64,000 bases of DNA from Rhodobacterales bacterium HKCCA1288 (lineage in GTDB: Bacteria > Pseudomonadota > Alphaproteobacteria > Rhodobacterales > Rhodobacteraceae): positions 1-64,000 of the forward strand of contig CP065161.1 of the NCBI GenBank assembly GCA_015693905.1, read 5' to 3'. Under the pieces are notes generated by a model, which made no database searches, had not been told where the DNA came from, and saw nothing but the letters and a program-made list of their open reading frames with translations. Shown here piece after piece: positions 8,701 through 19,987 of the stretch. The position numbers and the translations under genes are program-made. Within the stretch, counting starts at the first letter, position 1. Each line of letters starts with the position of its first letter.

Positions 8701-10107
8701 ATGATCCCCGTCACTGGGTTTTCAGGTCAAAAAATCGCTGTTTTGGGCTTGGGCCGTTCAGGTCTTGCCACAGCGCGGGCGCTGCAAGCGGGTGGGGCCA
8801 TTGCGCTTGTTTGGGATGATGGGCAAGAGGCGCGCGCGCGCGCCGAGGCGGATGGGTTTGTGGTCACTGATCTAACAAAGGCAGGCGCTTTTGAGGGCGT
8901 GTCGCGCCTGATCACCTCGCCCGGTATCCCCAACCTCTACCCTGCGCCGCATCCCGCAATTTTGGCCGCCTATCGCGCCAATGTGCCTGTTGATAATGAT
9001 GTGGGCCTGTTTTTCGCGGCGCTTGGTCAGGCGGATTGGGCGCAATTTGACCGCCCCCCGCGCGTGGTCGCGGTGACAGGGTCAAACGGGAAATCGACCA
9101 CCTCGGCGCTAATCGCCCATATTTTGGATGTTGCGGGCTTATCTGTGCAGCTTGCGGGCAATATTGGGCGCGGTGTTTTGGATATTGATCCGCCCGAAGA
9201 TGGGGGGGTGGTCGTGTTGGAATTATCCTCCTACCAAACCGAGCTTGCCCGCGCCCTGACACCCGATATCGCGGTCTTTACCAACCTGTCAGCAGATCAT
9301 TTGGATCGTCATGGTGGGATGGGGGGCTATTATGCGGCCAAGCGCAGGCTTTTTGCCGAAGGTGGCCCAGATCGCGCCGTGATTGGGATTGATGAGGTTG
9401 AAGGGCTGTCCTTGTCCAATCAACTGACCCAAGGGGCAGGGGATGATCGGGTGATCCGCATCTCCTCTGCGCAGAAATTAGACGGCACGAATTGGGATGT
9501 CTTTGCCCGTAAAGGCTGGCTGTCGGAATGGCGCAAGGGGCGTCAGGTGGCCTCTATTGATTTGCGCGATATCGCGGGGCTTGCGGGCGCGCATAACCAT
9601 CAAAACGCCTGCGCGGCCTATGCGGTGGCGCGCGCGCTTGGCCTTGCGCCGCGCGTGATCGAGGACGCGTTGCATTCCTTCAAGGGCCTGCCGCATCGCA
9701 GTCAGGTTTTGGGCGAACTGCGCGGTGTGCGTTTCGTCAATGACAGTAAGGCCACCAATGCTGATGCCGCCGCCAAGGCGCTTGCCGCTTATCCTGCCAT
9801 CCGTTGGATTTGTGGCGGGCTTGAGAAAGAGGGCGGGCTTGATGTGGCACGGCCACATTTCGGCTCGGTCAAAAAGGCCTATGTCATCGGGCGCGAAGCT
9901 GCAAAATTTGCCTTGAATTTGGGGGATCTTCCCAAAGAGATTTGCACCGATATGGCCACCGCCGTGGCCCGCGCTGTCGCCGAGGCCGAGCCGGGCGATG
10001 TAGTTCTATTGGCCCCTGCCGCCGCTAGTTTTGATCAATACGACAATTTTGAGAAGCGGGGCGATGATTTTGCCGCCCAAGTTGCGCAAGTTCTTGCGCA
10101 ATCGTAG
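8701..10107 (+). CDS. murD: UDP-MurNAc-L-alanine-D-glutamate ligase MurD
   Basis: 468 aa Mur ligase adding D-glutamate to UDP-MurNAc-L-Ala. The N-terminal Rossmann-like nucleotide-sugar domain begins [17 protein letters not shown]. The P-loop is [15 protein letters not shown] near residue 126. Typical downstream motifs are [13 protein letters not shown] and [20 protein letters not shown] lies at the expected distance before the ATG. It is followed by a roughly 100-bp gap before ftsW, the largest gap in the first half of the cluster. Confidence 0.97.
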   Translation: MIPVTGFSGQKIAVLGLGRSGLATARALQAGGAIALVWDDGQEARARAEADGFVVTDLTKAGAFEGVSRLITSPGIPNLYPAPHPAILAAYRANVPVDNDVGLFFAALGQADWAQFDRPPRVVAVTGSNGKSTTSALIAHILDVAGLSVQLAGNIGRGVLDIDPPEDGGVVVLELSSYQTELARALTPDIAVFTNLSADHLDRHGGMGGYYAAKRRLFAEGGPDRAVIGIDEVEGLSLSNQLTQGAGDDRVIRISSAQKLDGTNWDVFARKGWLSEWRKGRQVASIDLRDIAGLAGAHNHQNACAAYAVARALGLAPRVIEDALHSFKGLPHRSQVLGELRGVRFVNDSKATNADAAAKALAAYPAIRWICGGLEKEGGLDVARPHFGSVKKAYVIGREAAKFALNLGDLPKEICTDMATAVARAVAEAEPGDVVLLAPAAASFDQYDNFEKRGDDFAAQVAQVLAQS

Positions 10108-10208
10108 GGCTGATGCGGCTTTCTCTGGCTTTCGGGAATAAATTTCGCTAATTTGCCCATGAGACCCGAAAAATCGGGCGGTTGAGGCAGTATCGGGCGG
10201 TATATCCC

Positions 10209-11375
10209 ATGACAGAAATGGCGCATGGCACAGTTCTTGTGCAATCAGGCGAAGCGGTTTTGCCCCGTTGGTGGCGCACTGTTGATCGCGGCACAATAGG
10301 CTGCATTTTGGCACTTTTTGCGATTGGCCTGTTATTGGGCTTTGCCGCATCGCCACCTTTGGCCGAACGCAATGGTCATCCGCCCTTTCACTATGTAACA
10401 CGCCAAGCCATCTTTGGCGGTGCGGCGATGATTGGGATGCTGTTAGTGTCGATGCTGCCGCCGCTCATGCTGCGCCGCTTTGCGGTGGTGGGGTTTGGTG
10501 GCGCGTTTCTATCCCTTGTGGCGCTGCCGATTTTTGGCACTGATTTTGGGCAAGGCGCTGTGCGGTGGTATTCGCTTGGGTTTGCTTCGGTGCAGCCATC
10601 CGAATTTCTGAAACCTCTCTACATTGTCACAGTCGCTTGGATGGTCGCCGCAAGCCAAGAATTGGCAGGCCCACCAGGCAAGCGCCTGTCCTTCGGATTG
10701 ACCATTCTCATTGTTGGCATTTTGGTGATGCAGCCTGATTTCGGTCAGGCGGCCCTGATCTTGATGGGGTGGTGCGTGATCTATTTCGTTGCAGGCGCGC
10801 CCATTATTCTCATGGTCAGCGTTGTGGCGCTTGCAGGGGTCGGGGGTATCTTTGCCTATCATGCCTCCGAGCATTTTGCGCGCCGTATTGATGGGTTCCT
10901 CAGCGCCGAAGTGGCGCCAAACACCCAGCTTGCTTATGCGGCCAATGCAATCCGTGAAGGTGGGTTTTTTGGCGCAGGCTTGGGCGAGGGTGCTGTGAAA
11001 TGGACATTGCCTGACGCGCATACCGATTTCATTATCGCGGTCGCTGCCGAAGAATATGGTGTGATCCTTGTGTTGATCATCATCGCCCTCTTCGCAGCAA
11101 TCGCCTTTCGCAGTTTCCTGCGTTTGCTTAAAGAACGCGACCCGTTCATCCGCCTTGCAGGCACGGGTCTTGTGACCATGTTCGCGCTACAGGCCTTTAT
11201 TAACATGGGCGTTGCGGTGCGGCTTTTGCCTGCAAAGGGCATGACCTTGCCCTTTGTGTCCTATGGCGGGTCTTCTATCCTTGCAACAGGTCTTGCGATG
11301 GGGATGATTTTGGCCTTTACCCGTGCGCGGCCACAGGGTGATTTGGCCGATATCTTTAGCAAACGGGGGCGTTGA
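10209..11375 (+). CDS. ftsW: Septal peptidoglycan polymerase FtsW (SEDS family)
   Basis: 388 aa from the ATG at 10209. The frame extends 9 codons upstream to a TTG, but the ATG gives the expected short cytoplasmic start MTEMAHGT. About ten membrane segments are present. SEDS signatures are [24 protein letters not shown], interrupted here only for length (around residues 108-131), [14 protein letters not shown], and [14 protein letters not shown]. The C-terminal [20 protein letters not shown] is also conserved. Known role: polymerises lipid II at the division site with FtsI. Confidence 0.95.
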   Translation: MTEMAHGTVLVQSGEAVLPRWWRTVDRGTIGCILALFAIGLLLGFAASPPLAERNGHPPFHYVTRQAIFGGAAMIGMLLVSMLPPLMLRRFAVVGFGGAFLSLVALPIFGTDFGQGAVRWYSLGFASVQPSEFLKPLYIVTVAWMVAASQELAGPPGKRLSFGLTILIVGILVMQPDFGQAALILMGWCVIYFVAGAPIILMVSVVALAGVGGIFAYHASEHFARRIDGFLSAEVAPNTQLAYAANAIREGGFFGAGLGEGAVKWTLPDAHTDFIIAVAAEEYGVILVLIIIALFAAIAFRSFLRLLKERDPFIRLAGTGLVTMFALQAFINMGVAVRLLPAKGMTLPFVSYGGSSILATGLAMGMILAFTRARPQGDLADIFSKRGR

Positions 11376-11379
11376 TCCG

Positions 11380-12486
11380 ATGGGGACTGGAGGCGCGCGT
11401 CACGCTATCATCGCGGCAGGGGGAACGGGGGGGCATATGTTCCCCGCCCAAGCTTTGGCCGAGGCCTTGGTGCGGCAGGGGTGGCAGGTGACGCTTTCGA
11501 CAGATGCGCGCGGTGCGCGCTATGCGGGGGGATTTCCCCATGTGGTGTCTGTGCAAACAGTGGCGGCGGCCACATTCGCCCAAGGGGGGCTGGCCGATAA
11601 ACTTAAGGCGCCCTTTAAAATCTTGGGGGGTATTCTATCGGCCTTGATGCTGCAGCGCCGCCTTCAGCCCGATATTGTCATAGGCTTTGGCGGTTATCCC
11701 ACCATTCCCGCATTGGCCGCGGCGTGGATTGCGCGGCGTCCGCGGGCCTTGCATGAGCAAAATGGCGTCCTTGGTCGCGTCAATCATCTGTTTGCGCGGC
11801 GCGTGGATCGGGTGGCCTGTGGCACATGGCCCACGCGCCTGCCTGAGGGCACACAGGCGGATCATATCGGCAACCCTGTGCGGGCTGCGGTGATGGCGCG
11901 CGCAGGCGCCGTTTATACACCGCCCGGCGATTGGCCCCTGTCACTTGTGATCATCGGTGGCAGCCAAGGCGCGCGTATCCTGTCTGAAATTGTGCCAAAT
12001 GCGGTGGCGAAACTGCCCAAAGGAATTTTGGCGCGCTTGCGCGTGGCCCAACAGGCCCGCCCCGAGGATATTGATCGCGTCATCCGTGCCTATGATTATT
12101 TAGGTGTCACCGCCGAGGTGCAGCCGTTTTTCGATGATATTCCTCGCCGGATCGCGGAGGCGCAATTGGTGATCAGCCGCGCAGGCGCGTCCTCGGTTGC
12201 GGATATTTCGGTCATTGGGCGGCCTGCGATTTTCATCCCCTTTGCCGCCGCCACCGCAGATCATCAAACCGCCAATGCCGGCCCTATGGTCGCCGCAGGG
12301 GCCAGCCTTGCGATTGCGGAACATGAGCTGAACGCCGACAGCCTATCAGAAGCCATGCTTGAGGTTTTGGCCTACCCCGCACAGGCCCAAGCCATGGCAA
12401 ATGCCGCGCTTGCGCAATCCGTGCCAGATGCCACCGATCGTCTTGTTGCGATGGTCGAGGAAATTGCAGCGAAAGGAAGATCATGA
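11380..12486 (+). CDS. murG: Lipid II synthase MurG
   Basis: 368 aa from ATG 11380; an in-frame upstream extension overlapping ftsW is not MurG-like. It transfers GlcNAc from UDP-GlcNAc to lipid I on the cytoplasmic face. The N-terminal glycine-rich motif [19 protein letters not shown], the G-loop [15 protein letters not shown], and [12 protein letters not shown] are all classical. So is the UDP-binding segment [13 protein letters not shown] with [15 protein letters not shown]. The stop overlaps the murC ATG. Confidence 0.96.
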   Translation: MGTGGARHAIIAAGGTGGHMFPAQALAEALVRQGWQVTLSTDARGARYAGGFPHVVSVQTVAAATFAQGGLADKLKAPFKILGGILSALMLQRRLQPDIVIGFGGYPTIPALAAAWIARRPRALHEQNGVLGRVNHLFARRVDRVACGTWPTRLPEGTQADHIGNPVRAAVMARAGAVYTPPGDWPLSLVIIGGSQGARILSEIVPNAVAKLPKGILARLRVAQQARPEDIDRVIRAYDYLGVTAEVQPFFDDIPRRIAEAQLVISRAGASSVADISVIGRPAIFIPFAAATADHQTANAGPMVAAGASLAIAEHELNADSLSEAMLEVLAYPAQAQAMANAALAQSVPDATDRLVAMVEEIAAKGRS

Positions 12487-13883
12487 ACGCCGCCGCCACA
12501 AAACTGCCCACACAGCTTGGGCCGATCCATTTCACAGGCATTGGCGGCATTGGCATGTCGGGTATTGCTGAGGTGCTATTGAACCACGGCTATGCGGTGC
12601 AGGGCTCTGACCTGAAGGAAAGCAAGATCACCGAACGGCTTGCGGCATTGGGCGCGCGGATTTTTATCGGACAGGCGGCAGAAAATTTGGATGGGGCCGA
12701 AGTGGTTGTGATCTCCTCCGCCATCAAACCCGGCAATCCTGAATTTGACGCGGCCCGCGCGCGGGGCTTGCCGATGGTGCGCCGTGCCGAGATGTTGGCC
12801 GAATTGATGCGCCTGCGCTCGAATGTGGCGATTGCAGGCACGCATGGCAAAACGACCACCACCACCCTCGTGGCGACCCTGCTCGATGCGGGCGGCATTG
12901 ACCCCACTGTGATCAATGGCGGCATCATCCACGCTTATGGCTCAAACGCCCGCGTGGGCCAAGGCGAATGGATGGTGGTCGAGGCCGATGAATCGGATGG
13001 CACCTTCAACCGCCTACCCGCCACCATCGCCATCGTCACCAATATCGACCCCGAACATATGGAACATTGGGGCACAATCGAGAATCTGCGCAAAGGCTTT
13101 TACGATTTCGTCTCGAATATCCCCTTTTACGGGCTCGCGGTCTGCTGCACCGACCATGCCGAGGTGCAGGCACTGGTTGGGCGCGTCACGGATCGCCGCG
13201 TGGTGACATATGGGTTCAACGCGCAGGCCGATGTGCGCGCGGTGGGCTTGCATTACCTCAAGGGTGTCGCGCATTTCGACATCGCACTGCGTGGCGAGGA
13301 TCGGGTGATTGCGGGCTGCACCCTGCCTATGCCCGGCGATCACAATGTCTCAAACGCGCTGGCCGCCGTGGCCGTGGCGCGCCATTTGGGCATGAAATCG
13401 GATGAAATCCGCGCGGCCCTTGCGGGCTTCAAGGGGGTCAACCGCCGCTTCACCAAATTGGGCGAGGTGGGGGGCGTGACCATCATCGATGATTACGGCC
13501 ACCACCCCGTGGAAATCGCGGCCGTTTTGCGCGCCGCAAGGCAGGCCAGCGAGGGGCGCGTGATCGCGGTGCATCAACCCCATCGCTATACGCGCCTCTC
13601 CTCCCTGTTCGAGGATTTTTGCAGCTGCTTTAACGATGCCGATGTGGTGGGCATTGCCGAGGTTTACGCCGCAGGCGAGGCGCCCATTGCGGGCGCATCC
13701 CGCGATGATCTGGTCGCGGGCCTCACCCGCCACGGCCACCGCAACGCGCATGCAGTCGACAGCGAAGACGCGCTCGAGGCACTGGTGCGCGCCGAGGCCA
13801 AAGCGGGCGATATCGTGGTCTGCCTCGGCGCAGGCACGATCAGCGCATGGGCGCATGGCCTTGTGGGGCGGCTGCAGAAATAG
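12483..13883 (+). CDS. murC: UDP-N-acetylmuramate-L-alanine ligase MurC
   Basis: 466 aa, first Mur ligase of the pathway. N-terminal [17 protein letters not shown] and the QGSDLKES motif are followed by the ATP loop [16 protein letters not shown] near residue 118. The motifs [20 protein letters not shown] and [12 protein letters not shown] come next. The order murG-murC is the normal alphaproteobacterial dcw arrangement. Immediately downstream, the cluster is interrupted by an unrelated gene before murB resumes. Confidence 0.97.
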   Translation: MNAAATKLPTQLGPIHFTGIGGIGMSGIAEVLLNHGYAVQGSDLKESKITERLAALGARIFIGQAAENLDGAEVVVISSAIKPGNPEFDAARARGLPMVRRAEMLAELMRLRSNVAIAGTHGKTTTTTLVATLLDAGGIDPTVINGGIIHAYGSNARVGQGEWMVVEADESDGTFNRLPATIAIVTNIDPEHMEHWGTIENLRKGFYDFVSNIPFYGLAVCCTDHAEVQALVGRVTDRRVVTYGFNAQADVRAVGLHYLKGVAHFDIALRGEDRVIAGCTLPMPGDHNVSNALAAVAVARHLGMKSDEIRAALAGFKGVNRRFTKLGEVGGVTIIDDYGHHPVEIAAVLRAARQASEGRVIAVHQPHRYTRLSSLFEDFCSCFNDADVVGIAEVYAAGEAPIAGASRDDLVAGLTRHGHRNAHAVDSEDALEALVRAEAKAGDIVVCLGAGTISAWAHGLVGRLQK

Positions 13884-13948
13884 GTTTGCTATTTAGGTCT
13901 GAATTGGGCCACTCTTGACTCGGGTAACGGGGTCAGGGGTTTGGCTGC

Positions 13949-15562
13949 ATGAAGGCGGAAGAGATTCAAACGGCAGATGATCTAGAGGCGTGGCTGAATG
14001 GGCTGCCTGAGGAGCAGGCATTGCAGGTCGCGCCGCTGATTGTCGCTCGCGCCGCGCTGCGGCTGTTCCCAGTTTGGGCGGAATGTTGCGCTCATCTAAA
14101 CGGAAAGGAGTCCGAAGATTCGCGTGGCCCGCATTTTTTCAATGGTTTGAGATGTTATATCTTCATGCTTGTGCTGTCACAGCCCCGTGCAAATGGGGAG
14201 AGGGTATATGACTTTTCAACTCCTTTAATGAAGATTGCATTTAGGCTCCCAGAAGATTTTAGTAAATACCCAGTTCTGGCGGCTATTACAGGCAAAGTAG
14301 CTTTTGAAGCTGCGGCATGTGCGTTGCGGGAAAACACAACTTCCAGAGCAGTGCGTGCAACCCAAGATGCGCTAGGGTGTACTGAATCTGTGCTACTTTC
14401 TTATTCGCTAAGTGCGCCTATTTTTTCAATTAAAGACGATAATTGCAATCCCCTATCGGTAATAGTCTCCGATGCTATATCCTTTGAAGAGGGTCAGGAA
14501 TTTCTTCATTTACCACTATGGCCAATTGGTGAAGACCCGCTTGCTACAATATGGGCAGAAGCTGCCCCTCTGTTTGATCGTCACCGCGCATGGTCCGTCT
14601 TCAAAGACCTCTACGAAAACGCCCTTCACGCCCGCCCGCAGAACTGGCCGCTTCTGACCGAATTGGCGCAGAAGGACGAGGCGTTTTGGACGGGGACGGA
14701 TACGGAGGTTCTGGATCGTATCGCGGGGGTGATGGAGGGGTTTGCTATCTCGCGTGCTATTCCATTTGATTATACCTTCGATCAGATAGCACGAATGATG
14801 CGTATCGTTGGTATAGGCGATGACGCGGCGCACCTTCGCGACCCTAAGGCAAATAGACGTTTTCTTGATGATGCAGAGGAAGCGCGGGATCGGCTTCAAG
14901 ATTTTGTTGACTACACTGCCAACATGGGCGGTGGTAGCAACACCGCAGGGGTGACGCGCATTGCCGCAGTTAAATTATTGGATGAGTTAAGACGCATTGA
15001 GGACCTAAATCACTTGCGCGTGCGATTGCTCATGGAGCGCGCCAAGTCTCTTGAGATGTTCATGGGGGATCCCCAACACGCGGGTGACCTGAGTGCGTCA
15101 TTAATCACTATTTTGGCGGATGCGGTCACAGGGTTGCGAGGGGTGTTTCGGACCCATTTCGGCCCCGCCTTTGCTGCGCTTGCGCCGCTCTCACAGTTGT
15201 CATGGGACCAGTTGGACCGAGACGCCGTCTTGAGCTTATTCGACCAAAAGATCCATGAAATAAGGACAATTTCTTCTGAGCAGGTTCCACTTGATTCAGA
15301 GGGGCAGGCGATCTTGGCTGATATGTTGCGCGAGTTATTCGAATGGCGCGCGCGCGTCTTTCAGGCGTCAGACGATCAAATGCGTGAAATTTTCGATCAG
15401 CGATTCGCAGAGGCAACGGGTGCCACGGGTTTGGCATTGTTGAGGTTTTGGCAGAAGCGGGCGCCTCAAATTGGGAAACTTGCTGATGGGACGGTGAAGA
15501 TTGGAAACGCGGCTAATGCCCTTGGCGATATCGTTGAAAGTGTGACGAACTTGTCCAACTAA
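13949..15562 (+). CDS. Unknown 537-aa protein inserted between murC and murB
   Basis: I do not recognise a characterised family. Residues about 1-45 (helical, ADDLEAWLNGLPEEQALQV then ARAALRLFPVW) resemble an N-terminal module I associate with Rhodobacterales hypothetical proteins. The remainder is soluble, largely helical and rich in acidic/arginine stretches. A possible coiled region spans about 315-375, and the tail contains KIGNAANALGDIVESV. No signal peptide or clear membrane segment is seen. Base composition is patchy: about 14100-14560 is clearly AT-richer, with atypical codons (TTA, AGA, ATA), while 14580-14740 and the gene ends look native. It lies codirectional 65 bp after murC and 153 bp before murB, so it may be co-transcribed with cell-wall genes, but a role in division is only inference from position. 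Confidence 0.8.
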   Translation: MKAEEIQTADDLEAWLNGLPEEQALQVAPLIVARAALRLFPVWAECCAHLNGKESEDSRGPHFFNGLRCYIFMLVLSQPRANGERVYDFSTPLMKIAFRLPEDFSKYPVLAAITGKVAFEAAACALRENTTSRAVRATQDALGCTESVLLSYSLSAPIFSIKDDNCNPLSVIVSDAISFEEGQEFLHLPLWPIGEDPLATIWAEAAPLFDRHRAWSVFKDLYENALHARPQNWPLLTELAQKDEAFWTGTDTEVLDRIAGVMEGFAISRAIPFDYTFDQIARMMRIVGIGDDAAHLRDPKANRRFLDDAEEARDRLQDFVDYTANMGGGSNTAGVTRIAAVKLLDELRRIEDLNHLRVRLLMERAKSLEMFMGDPQHAGDLSASLITILADAVTGLRGVFRTHFGPAFAALAPLSQLSWDQLDRDAVLSLFDQKIHEIRTISSEQVPLDSEGQAILADMLRELFEWRARVFQASDDQMREIFDQRFAEATGATGLALLRFWQKRAPQIGKLADGTVKIGNAANALGDIVESVTNLSN

Positions 15563-15715
15563 ATGATCGCGGCAGCCTAACCACAAAACCCTGACGGGGG
15601 TGCGGGATGGCCCACTCCTCGGGCTGTGCGCGACAAAACCTTAAAGGGGGGCCAAACTCCTACCTCTCTGCCAAAACCCTTGCGCGGGGGAATCGCAACC
15701 GCTACTTCCCCCGAT

Positions 15716-16636
15716 ATGACCCACCGCCTTCCAATCCCGCGCGGCACTTTGACCCCAGATCGCCCTTTGGCGGATCTGACTTGGCTGCGCGTGGGTGGGC
15801 CTGCGGAGTATCTGTTTCAGCCTGCGGATCTTGACGATCTGCAATCCTTCCTTGCTGCGCTTGACCCTGCCATTCCTGTTTTTCCCATTGGGGTGGGCTC
15901 GAACCTCATCATCCGCGATGGCGGGATGCGCGGTGTGGTGATCCGTTTGGGGCGCGGGTTTAACGATATTCGCATCGAAGGGGATCAGGTCATTGCGGGG
16001 GCGGCGGCGCTTGATGCCCATGTCGCGCGGCGCGCGGGCGAGGCGGGGTTAGACCTGACCTTTCTGCGCACCATTCCTGGCACCATCGGCGGGGCTTGCC
16101 GCATGAATGCGGGCTGCTATGGGGCCTATGTGGCGGATCATTTGACCACAGCGCGCGCCGTGACGCGGGCGGGCAGGGTGGTTACGCTTGCCCCTGATGA
16201 CTTCCAATTCGCCTATCGCCAGACGGGGCTTGACCCTGATCTGATCTTGATCGAGGCGCGGTTCACCGCGCCGCGCGCCAAACCCGATGATCTTGCCGCC
16301 AAGATGGACGACCAACTGGCGCGCCGCGATGCCAGCCAGCCGACCAAAGACCGCACCGCAGGTTCGACCTTTCGCAACCCTGCGGGGTTTTCCTCGACTG
16401 GGCGCGCCGATGACAGCCACGAGATGAAAGCGTGGAAGCTGATCGAAGATGCAGGTCTGCGCGGGTATCGTCTGGGCGGCGCGGTGATGAATGAGAAACA
16501 TCCCAACTTCCTGACCAATGCAGGCGGGGCCACCGCCAAAGAATTGGAAGATTTGGGCGAATATGTGCGAAAAAAGGTTTTCCAAAACAGCGGATTGCAG
16601 CTAGAATGGGAAATTATGCGTGTGGGTGATCCGTAA
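15716..16636 (+). CDS. murB: UDP-N-acetylenolpyruvoylglucosamine reductase MurB
   Basis: 306 aa from ATG 15716 ([12 protein letters not shown]). The frame is open 30 codons further upstream, but that part is not conserved-looking. It is a FAD- and NADPH-dependent reductase completing UDP-MurNAc. The FAD domain shows [31 protein letters not shown] and [19 protein letters not shown]. The C-terminal catalytic region has GSTFRNP with the catalytic serine equivalent, [16 protein letters not shown] and the glutamate motif NEKHPNFL. About 100 bp of non-coding DNA follow before ddl. Confidence 0.95.
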   Translation: MTHRLPIPRGTLTPDRPLADLTWLRVGGPAEYLFQPADLDDLQSFLAALDPAIPVFPIGVGSNLIIRDGGMRGVVIRLGRGFNDIRIEGDQVIAGAAALDAHVARRAGEAGLDLTFLRTIPGTIGGACRMNAGCYGAYVADHLTTARAVTRAGRVVTLAPDDFQFAYRQTGLDPDLILIEARFTAPRAKPDDLAAKMDDQLARRDASQPTKDRTAGSTFRNPAGFSSTGRADDSHEMKAWKLIEDAGLRGYRLGGAVMNEKHPNFLTNAGGATAKELEDLGEYVRKKVFQNSGLQLEWEIMRVGDP

Positions 16637-16739
16637 CGGATCAAAAGCGCGCCAATAACAGCCCGCCGCATGGATGCGGGCAACGCGGTGGCCAAGGGGC
16701 GCAAAGACCCTGAAGGCCGATTGAGGCAAGAGGCAAGAT

Positions 16740-17663
16740 TTGGGCGGTTCTGCTGCAAAAGCATCCCCCCGTATTGCGTTATTGATGGGTGGCCCCTCGG
16801 CAGAGCGCGAGGTGTCCCTTTCATCGGGGCGCGAATGTGCCAAGGCACTGGCGGGCGAAGGCTATGAGGTGATCGAGGTCGATGCAGGCCCCGATTTGGC
16901 TATGCGTCTGTCTGACATTTCTCCTGATGTTGTGTTCAACGCGCTTCATGGCCGCTTTGGCGAAGATGGGGTGGTGCAAGGCATGTTGGAATGGATGCGT
17001 CTGCCCTACACCCATTCGGGTGTTTTGGCCTCTGCGCTTGCCATGGATAAACAGCGCACCAAAGATGTGTTGCGCGCCGCAAACCTGCCCGTGATGGACA
17101 GCCAGATCGTGGCGCGGGACGATGTCGCGCGCGCCCATGTGATGCCGCCGCCCTATGTGGTAAAGCCCAATAACGAGGGCAGTTCTGTCGGGGTGTATCT
17201 GGTGATGGACGGGGCCGATACCCCCCCCGTGCTTGGCCCTGAGATGCCAGATCAGGTGATGGTGGAAACCTATGCGCCTGGTCGTGAATTGACCACCACA
17301 GTGATGGGGGATCGCGCCCTTGGCGTGACCGAGATCATCACGACAGGGTGGTATGATTACGATGCCAAATACAAGCCCGGCGGGTCGCGTCATGTGATCC
17401 CTGCCGATATTCCCGCTGAGATTACGCAAGCCTGCCTTGATATGGCGATTGCCGCGCATCGCGCGCTGGGTCTGCGGGGGGTCTCGCGCAGCGATTTCCG
17501 GTGGGACCATACGCGCGGCTTGGCTGGTTTGGTGATGCTTGAGGTCAATACGCAACCCGGCATGACCCCAACCTCACTGGCGCCCGAACAGGCGCAGGCC
17601 GCAGGGATCAGTTTCGGCGCTCTGTGTCGTTGGATGGTGGAGGATGCCTCATGCGACCGCTAG
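16740..17663 (+). CDS. ddl: D-alanine-D-alanine ligase
   Basis: 307 aa. It supplies the D-Ala-D-Ala dipeptide used by MurF. The only start that keeps the first beta-strand ([16 protein letters not shown]) is the TTG at 16740; the first ATG (16785) would cut into it. A GAGGCAAGAGG stretch upstream can serve as ribosome site. ATP-grasp motifs include [42 protein letters not shown] and [14 protein letters not shown]. The end overlaps the ftsQ start by 13 bp. Confidence 0.94.
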   Translation: MGGSAAKASPRIALLMGGPSAEREVSLSSGRECAKALAGEGYEVIEVDAGPDLAMRLSDISPDVVFNALHGRFGEDGVVQGMLEWMRLPYTHSGVLASALAMDKQRTKDVLRAANLPVMDSQIVARDDVARAHVMPPPYVVKPNNEGSSVGVYLVMDGADTPPVLGPEMPDQVMVETYAPGRELTTTVMGDRALGVTEIITTGWYDYDAKYKPGGSRHVIPADIPAEITQACLDMAIAAHRALGLRGVSRSDFRWDHTRGLAGLVMLEVNTQPGMTPTSLAPEQAQAAGISFGALCRWMVEDASCDR

Positions 17664-18586
17664 GCCCCGCGCAGCGCCCAAGCGCACCGCAACATGGCGC
17701 AAGCGCCTTAAGCCCGCGCCAAAAGCGCGACCCCGCCCCATCGGTGATGGCCTATCGTTTTCAGCGCCTTTGGCTGACGCCCGTCTTTCGCGTCTTTATG
17801 CGCTATGGTCTGCCATTGATCATAATCGTTGGGGGCAGCGCCGCCTATCTGTCGAACCCGCGCAATATGGATCAGCTGACCGCGCAGGTGGAAGATCTGC
17901 GCCGCACCATTGAGGCGCGCCCAGAATTTCGGGTGACGCTGTTGTCAGTGAATGGAGCAAGTCCCGCTTTGGCCGATGAAATTCGCGGGCGTTTGTCGCT
18001 TGATTTCCCGCTCTCCTCCTTCGATCTCGATTTGCCCCAGATCAAGGCGCAGATCGAAGACATGCCCGCAGTGCGCAACGCCCAACTGCGCATCGCGGCA
18101 GATGGGGTCTTGCAATTGGACATTGAGGAGCGGCTGCCTGAATTGATCTGGCAAACGCGCGAGGCGTTCTTGTTGATTGATGGCGATGGCGTGGTCATCG
18201 ATGATTTGATCAGCCGACCCATTTCGCAGGCCTTGCCGTTGATCGGCGGGGAAGGGGCTGATCTTGCCGCGCGCGAGGCCTTGAACCTTGTGCGTATCGC
18301 GGCCCCTTTGGCCGATCAGTTGCGCGGTTTCGTGCGTGTGGGCGAGCGGCGCTGGGATGTCATCCTTTCTGATGGGCGCAAGATTATGCTGCCCGAGGAA
18401 AATGCCAGTTTTGTCTTAGATCGTGTGATCGCCTTGGATCAGGCGCAGGATATCCTGAGCCGCGATATCCTCAGTATAGATATGCGCAGGCCAGATCGGC
18501 CCACATTACGCCTCAGCGCAGAGGCCAAAGATAATTTCGACATGTTGCGTGGTCAGTTGGTGGTGAGTGGAGAACGGCAAGGATGA
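17651..18586 (+). CDS. ftsQ: Cell division protein FtsQ
   Basis: 311 aa from ATG 17651; a GTG 9 codons upstream is less likely. The layout is a basic proline/arginine-rich cytoplasmic tail (about residues 1-45), a membrane segment around 57-75 ([16 protein letters not shown]), then a periplasmic POTRA domain (about 90-165) and the FtsQ beta-domain. The motif [20 protein letters not shown] followed by [14 protein letters not shown] is typical. It links FtsL/FtsB to the divisome. Coupled at both ends: 13-bp overlap with ddl and 4-bp overlap with ftsA. Confidence 0.94.
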   Translation: MRPLGPAQRPSAPQHGASALSPRQKRDPAPSVMAYRFQRLWLTPVFRVFMRYGLPLIIIVGGSAAYLSNPRNMDQLTAQVEDLRRTIEARPEFRVTLLSVNGASPALADEIRGRLSLDFPLSSFDLDLPQIKAQIEDMPAVRNAQLRIAADGVLQLDIEERLPELIWQTREAFLLIDGDGVVIDDLISRPISQALPLIGGEGADLAAREALNLVRIAAPLADQLRGFVRVGERRWDVILSDGRKIMLPEENASFVLDRVIALDQAQDILSRDILSIDMRRPDRPTLRLSAEAKDNFDMLRGQLVVSGERQG

Positions 18587-19920
18587 TGAACAATCTGTAT
18601 CATATGCAGCGCGCAATGCGCGCCAAACGCCAAGAGGCGCTCAAGCGCGGTGTCATGGCGGTTTTGGATGTGGGCAGTTATAAAATCTCCTGCCTCGTGT
18701 TGCGGTTTGATGAGACGGGCATGGCCTATTCCACAGATCGCCAAGCTGCCCTTGCGGGGCAGTCTGCCTTTCGGGTGATTGGCATGGGCACAACGCGCTC
18801 GCGCGGTGTGCGTTTTGGCGAGATCGACACGGTTCAAGAAACCGAACGTGCCATTCGCACCGCTGTCCAGACCGCGCAAAAAATGGCCCATACCCGCGTG
18901 GATCACGTCATGGTGGCTTTTGCAGGGGCGCGTCCGCGCTCCTATGGCATGGCGGGCGAGACGATTGTTCAAGACAAGACTGTGCAAGATGATGATGTGG
19001 CCCGCGCTTTGGCCAGTTGTGATTTGCCTGATTTGGGCGAAGGACGCGAGGTTTTGCACGCGCAGCCTGTCAATTTCTCATTGGATCATCGCACAGGCCT
19101 ATCCGACCCCCGTGGTCAGGTTGGCGAACGTCTGGCGGTGGATATGCATCTTCTGTCGGTCGAGGCCAATGCCATTGAGGCGCTGCTCTACTGCGTGAAA
19201 CGCTGTGATTTGGAACTCGCAGGTCTGGCCTCTTCGCCCTATGTGGCGGGGGTGTCGAGTCTTGTCGAGGATGAACAAGAATTGGGCGCGGCTTGTGTGG
19301 ATATGGGCGGCGGTGCCACGGGCCTGTCTATTTTCATGAAAAAGCATATGATCTATGCCGATACCGTGCGCATGGGCGGGGATCATGTCACCTCGGATAT
19401 TTCGCAGGCGTTGCAAATCCCCATGACCCATGCCGAGCGGATCAAGACCCGCTTTGGGGGGCTTGTTGCCACGGGCATGGATGATCGCGAAATGATCGAA
19501 TTGCAGGGCAATACAGGCGATTGGAATTACGACCGCCGTCATGTCAGCCGTGCGGAACTGATCGGCGTGATGCGCCCGCGCGTTGAGGAAATCCTTGAAG
19601 AGGTGCGCGCCCGCCTTGATGCCGCAGGGTTTGATCATCTGCCCAGTCAGCGTATTGTTTTGACAGGGGGGGGCAGTCAGGTGCCGGGTCTTGATGGTTT
19701 GGCCTCACGCATTTTGGGCAATCAGGTGCGGCTTGGTCGCCCGATGCGGGTGCAAGGTTTGCCGCAATCGGCCTGTGGCCCCGCGTTTTCAACATCGGTT
19801 GGTCTGTCGCTGTTTGCGGCTTATCCGCAAGATGAATGGTGGGATTTCGACATTCCTGCCGAAAGCTATCCTGCCCGCTCGCTGAAGCGCGCGGTGCGTT
19901 GGTTCCGCGACAATTGGTGA
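18583..19920 (+). CDS. ftsA: Cell division protein FtsA
   Basis: 445 aa actin-like ATPase that tethers FtsZ to the membrane. Phosphate 1 motif: MAVLDVGSYKISCLVL. The FtsA-specific 1C subdomain follows (TVQETERAIRTAV, DHVMVAFAGA). Phosphate 2 motif: AACVDMGGGATGLSIF. Adenosine motif: IVLTGGGSQVPGLDGLA. The C-terminal amphipathic membrane helix is RSLKRAVRWFRDNW. Its N-terminus carries an extra basic stretch (MQRAMRAKRQEALKRG). It is the last gene before the ftsZ promoter gap. Confidence 0.96.
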   Translation: MMNNLYHMQRAMRAKRQEALKRGVMAVLDVGSYKISCLVLRFDETGMAYSTDRQAALAGQSAFRVIGMGTTRSRGVRFGEIDTVQETERAIRTAVQTAQKMAHTRVDHVMVAFAGARPRSYGMAGETIVQDKTVQDDDVARALASCDLPDLGEGREVLHAQPVNFSLDHRTGLSDPRGQVGERLAVDMHLLSVEANAIEALLYCVKRCDLELAGLASSPYVAGVSSLVEDEQELGAACVDMGGGATGLSIFMKKHMIYADTVRMGGDHVTSDISQALQIPMTHAERIKTRFGGLVATGMDDREMIELQGNTGDWNYDRRHVSRAELIGVMRPRVEEILEEVRARLDAAGFDHLPSQRIVLTGGGSQVPGLDGLASRILGNQVRLGRPMRVQGLPQSACGPAFSTSVGLSLFAAYPQDEWWDFDIPAESYPARSLKRAVRWFRDNW

Positions 19921-19960
19921 GATACCGCCCCGCTTGCCGCGTCAAACCCTAGCGAAATTG

Positions 19961-19987
19961 CCCCCTCGCACCACAGAATGCGGGGGG
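19961..19987. other. GC-rich hairpin in the ftsA-ftsZ gap
   Basis: CCCCCTCGCA (19961-19970) pairs with TGCGGGGGG (19979-19987) with a single bulged T and an 8-base loop. No T-run follows on either strand. It sits in a 250-bp gap that most likely holds the ftsZ promoter, where it could partly block read-through from ftsA or act as an mRNA processing barrier. Confidence 0.5.
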
